A DNA stretch of 64,000 nt, from the NCBI RefSeq assembly GCF_030254645.1, contig NZ_CP116346.1, forward strand, positions 4,381,001 through 4,445,000, given 5' to 3'. The position numbers and the translations under genes were made by a program. Below the pieces are notes generated by a model. That model was not told the origin of the DNA and searched no databases. It was given only the letters and a program-made list of their open reading frames with translations. Shown here piece after piece: positions 62,166 to 64,000 of the stretch. The DNA is from Paucibacter sediminis (GTDB lineage Bacteria > Pseudomonadota > Gammaproteobacteria > Burkholderiales > Burkholderiaceae_C). The stretch's first letter is position 1. The number at the start of each line of letters is the position of its first letter.

Positions 62166-62444
62166 GTGAAGACCATCGCCCTCATCCTGGCCGCTTTTTT
62201 GCTGGCCATCCAAGCCCAACTCTGGTTCGGCAAGGGCGGTCTTGCGCGCGGCGTGCAGCTGCGCGCCCAGCTCAAGACCCAGGAAGAAGCCAACGACCAG
62301 GCACGTGCGCGCAATGCGCAGATGCTGGCCGAGTTGCGCGACCTGCGCGAAGGCCTGGAAATGGTCGAGGAGAAGGCGCGCCTGGAGCTGGGCATGGTGC
62401 GCCCCGACGAGATCTACGTGCAGCTTCAGCAGCAGCGCCACTGA
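62166..62444 (+). CDS. ftsB: cell division protein FtsB
   Basis: 92-aa divisome protein with a short cytoplasmic start, one membrane segment (about 3-20, IALILAAFLLAIQAQLWFG) and a periplasmic coiled coil (about 28-75) that binds FtsL and FtsQ. The tail EEKARLELGMVRPDEIYVQL is the conserved FtsB end. The start is GTG 62166. Position after eno is conserved. Confidence 0.93.
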   Translation: MKTIALILAAFLLAIQAQLWFGKGGLARGVQLRAQLKTQEEANDQARARNAQMLAELRDLREGLEMVEEKARLELGMVRPDEIYVQLQQQRH

Positions 62445-62459
62445 GGCGGGGCCACTCCG

Positions 62460-63095
62460 ATGGACGCCCTGCTGCTCTGGCTGCAACCCCTGTTCCTGTC
62501 CGCCTTCGAGGCCTTCGGCAGCCCCATCACCTGGCTGGAGGTGCTGGCCTTCGTGCTGGCCATCTGGATGGTCTTGTGCAATATGCGCGTGCATGTGCTG
62601 GCCTGGCCGCTGGCGCTGGTCAGCTCGCTGCTCTATTTCCTGCTGTTCTGGAGCGGCAAGCTCTATGGTGAGGCCACGCTGCAGCTGGTGTTCGCCGCGC
62701 TGGCGCTATGGGGCTGGTGGCAATGGCTGTATGGCCGCACCGACGAGGGTCAGGTCTTGCGGGTGCGGCGCCTGAGCCCGCGCGGGCGCTGGGTGGCGAT
62801 TGCCGCCACCGCGCTGGCCTGGCCGCTCTTGGGCCTGTGGCTGCAGCGTCATACCGATTCCACCCTACCCTTCTGGGACGCCTTCCCCACCGTGGCCAGC
62901 CTCTTGGGCCAATGGCTGCTGGGGCGCAAATACCATGAGAACTGGAGCGTCTGGGTGCTGGTGAACGCCGTCAGCGTCACGCTGTTCGCCTACAAGGGCT
63001 ATTGGCTCACCGTGCTGCTCTACGCCGTCTTCATCCCCATGTCGGTGGCCGGCTGGCGCGCCTGGCAGCGCCAGATCGAACCGGCGGCGGCCTGA
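62460..63095 (+). CDS. pnuC: nicotinamide riboside transporter PnuC
   Basis: 211-aa inner-membrane protein with about seven hydrophobic segments. The block ITWLEVLAFVLAIWMVLCNM, the WPLALVSSLLYFLLFW segment, and KYHENWSVWVLVNAVSV are PnuC features. It facilitates uptake of nicotinamide riboside, which is trapped by phosphorylation. The next gene encodes a NadR-like kinase, supporting that substrate over thiamine or riboflavin. No thiamine or FMN riboswitch was seen upstream. Confidence 0.9.
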   Translation: MDALLLWLQPLFLSAFEAFGSPITWLEVLAFVLAIWMVLCNMRVHVLAWPLALVSSLLYFLLFWSGKLYGEATLQLVFAALALWGWWQWLYGRTDEGQVLRVRRLSPRGRWVAIAATALAWPLLGLWLQRHTDSTLPFWDAFPTVASLLGQWLLGRKYHENWSVWVLVNAVSVTLFAYKGYWLTVLLYAVFIPMSVAGWRAWQRQIEPAAA

Positions 63096-63098
63096 GGC

Positions 63099-63788
63099 AT
63101 GGCAGGCGCCATGCTGATCGCCATCGTCGGCGCCGAGAGCACCGGCAAGAGCGCCCTCGCCGCCGAACTGCAGCAGGCCCTGCTCGCCCGCACGGGGCTG
63201 CGCTGCGCGCGCGTGGACGAGCATCTGCGTGCCTGGTGCGAGCAGGCCGGCCGCACGCCGCAGGCCCATGAGCAGGCCGCCATCGCCGCGGCCCAGCGCG
63301 AGCAGATCGAAGCCGCCGCACGGACGCACGAACTGGTGATCTGCGACACCACGCCGCTGATGACCGCGATCTACAGCGAGCTGCTGTTCGGCGACGCGGG
63401 GCTGCACGCGGACGCGCTGGCCTTTCAGGCGCGCTGCGCGCTCACCCTGCTGACCGGCCTGGACCTGCCCTGGGTGGCCGATGGCCTGCAGCGAGATGGT
63501 GCACATGTGCGCGCCCCCGTCGACGCCGCGCTGCGCCGTGCGCTGCGCCAGGCACACTTAAGCTGGAGCGTCGTGCACGGCCAGGGCCCCCAGCGCCTGG
63601 ACAGCGCGCTCAACGCCATCACACCGCTGCTGATGCAGCGCGCACCGCAGCAGGCCGCCGGCCTTTTCAGCCGCCTGCTCGACCGCGAAGCCGGATTGCC
63701 CGCGGCGACGCGCTGGACCTGCGAACATTGCGACCAACCCGAGTGCGAGCATGCCAGCCTCGCCCTGACCAGCAAGCCCCTGCCATGA
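63099..63788 (+). CDS. NadR-like ribosylnicotinamide kinase
   Basis: 229-aa P-loop kinase with Walker A GAESTGKSAL near the N-terminus (AAA_28/NadR kinase type) and DTTPLMTAIYSELLFGD in the middle, as in NadR kinase domains. No adenylyltransferase or helix-turn-helix domain is attached. The last 30 residues contain CEHCDQPECEH, a zinc-knuckle-like cluster that is unusual for the family. It follows pnuC by 3 bp and overlaps the next gene by ATGA, so phosphorylation is coupled to uptake. Confidence 0.85.
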   Translation: MAGAMLIAIVGAESTGKSALAAELQQALLARTGLRCARVDEHLRAWCEQAGRTPQAHEQAAIAAAQREQIEAAARTHELVICDTTPLMTAIYSELLFGDAGLHADALAFQARCALTLLTGLDLPWVADGLQRDGAHVRAPVDAALRRALRQAHLSWSVVHGQGPQRLDSALNAITPLLMQRAPQQAAGLFSRLLDREAGLPAATRWTCEHCDQPECEHASLALTSKPLP

Positions 63789-64000
63789 CACCTATCGCAC
63801 GTCTCCCCTTTGCTATTGCCTGCGTCGCGCTGCTGCTGAGCGCCTGCGTCAGCACGCCGCCAAGCACGCCGCCAAGTGCGCCTCTCAGTGTCAAGCTGCT
63901 GGCCATCAACGACTTCCATGGCAATCTGAAGCCCCCAGCCGGCGGCATCCGCGTGGCCGACCCGGCCCAGCCCGGCGCCAGCATGGAGCTGGCCGCGGGC
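63785..64000 (+). CDS. 5'-nucleotidase/metallophosphatase lipoprotein, N-terminal part
   Basis: The first 72 codons are visible; the gene continues beyond the window. A lipoprotein signal ends LLLSACV, then a Thr/Pro-Ser linker and VKLLAINDFHGNLKPP, the metal-binding start of the UshA/YfkN-type 5'-nucleotidase family (Asp and His of NDFHGN). Such enzymes dephosphorylate extracellular nucleotides, including NMN to nicotinamide riboside, which fits the pnuC and kinase genes upstream. Confidence 0.85.
   Translation, partial: MTPIARLPFAIACVALLLSACVSTPPSTPPSAPLSVKLLAINDFHGNLKPPAGGIRVADPAQPGASMELAAG

Overview
The window is high-GC proteobacterial chromosome with the gene content and order of a Burkholderiales genome close to Roseateles, Mitsuaria, Pelomonas or Rubrivivax. 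The clues are rpsU-yqeY at the left edge, cysE/trmJ/suhB, mutS followed by pyrG-kdsA-eno-ftsB on the right, TRAP and CUT1 sugar transporters, and Caulobacter-type TonB receptors. No tRNA, rRNA, IS element or CRISPR array was seen. The organism name is inference; the gene identities rest on motifs read in the translations.

Positions 1-10.8 kb are core genes. They include a TakPQM-like TRAP transporter whose binding-protein gene faces its permease genes across a 656-bp inverted-repeat-bounded block, then pmbA, darP, mog, cysE, trmJ and suhB. Positions 10.8-33.8 kb are a large beta-glucoside/oligosaccharide locus. A leftward operon encodes a TonB receptor, GH3, GH1 and GH30 enzymes, an ABC importer and a halogenase-like flavoprotein. 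A rightward two-component system and a second, paralogous ABC importer operon lie on the other side. Paired GTTAA half-sites occur in front of both arms, so one response regulator probably controls both. Positions 33.8-41.3 kb are a leftward chitin-oligomer/GlcNAc module: an SGNH esterase-like protein, a GH20 hexosaminidase, PTS EIICB (NagE-like) and the EIIA-HPr-EI fusion (NagF-like).

Positions 41.73-54.51 kb are a ~12.8-kb lower-GC genomic island inserted into the 5' end of mutS. The original mutS start region (31 codons, reading ...HTPMMQ) is stranded at the left end. The right end supplies a new ribosome-binding site, a GTG start and a replacement lead-in to HTPMMAQYL, so the mutS frame is rebuilt. 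The island carries a PemK/MazF-like toxin with a candidate antitoxin, a translationally coupled pair of a nucleoid-associated (NdpA/YejK-family) protein and a RelA/SpoT-domain synthetase (the best candidate for an undescribed defence system), an H-NS paralogue, a type IV pilin, two tyrosine recombinases, small DNA-binding proteins and a complete XhoI/PaeR7I-type restriction-modification system. Repeated GCTACA boxes sit just inside both island ends.

Positions 54.5-64 kb return to backbone: mutS, an alpha/beta hydrolase, pyrG, kdsA, a DUF1330 protein, eno and ftsB. A tight pnuC / NadR-like kinase / 5'-nucleotidase cluster follows and runs off the window; it reads as a nicotinamide riboside salvage unit.
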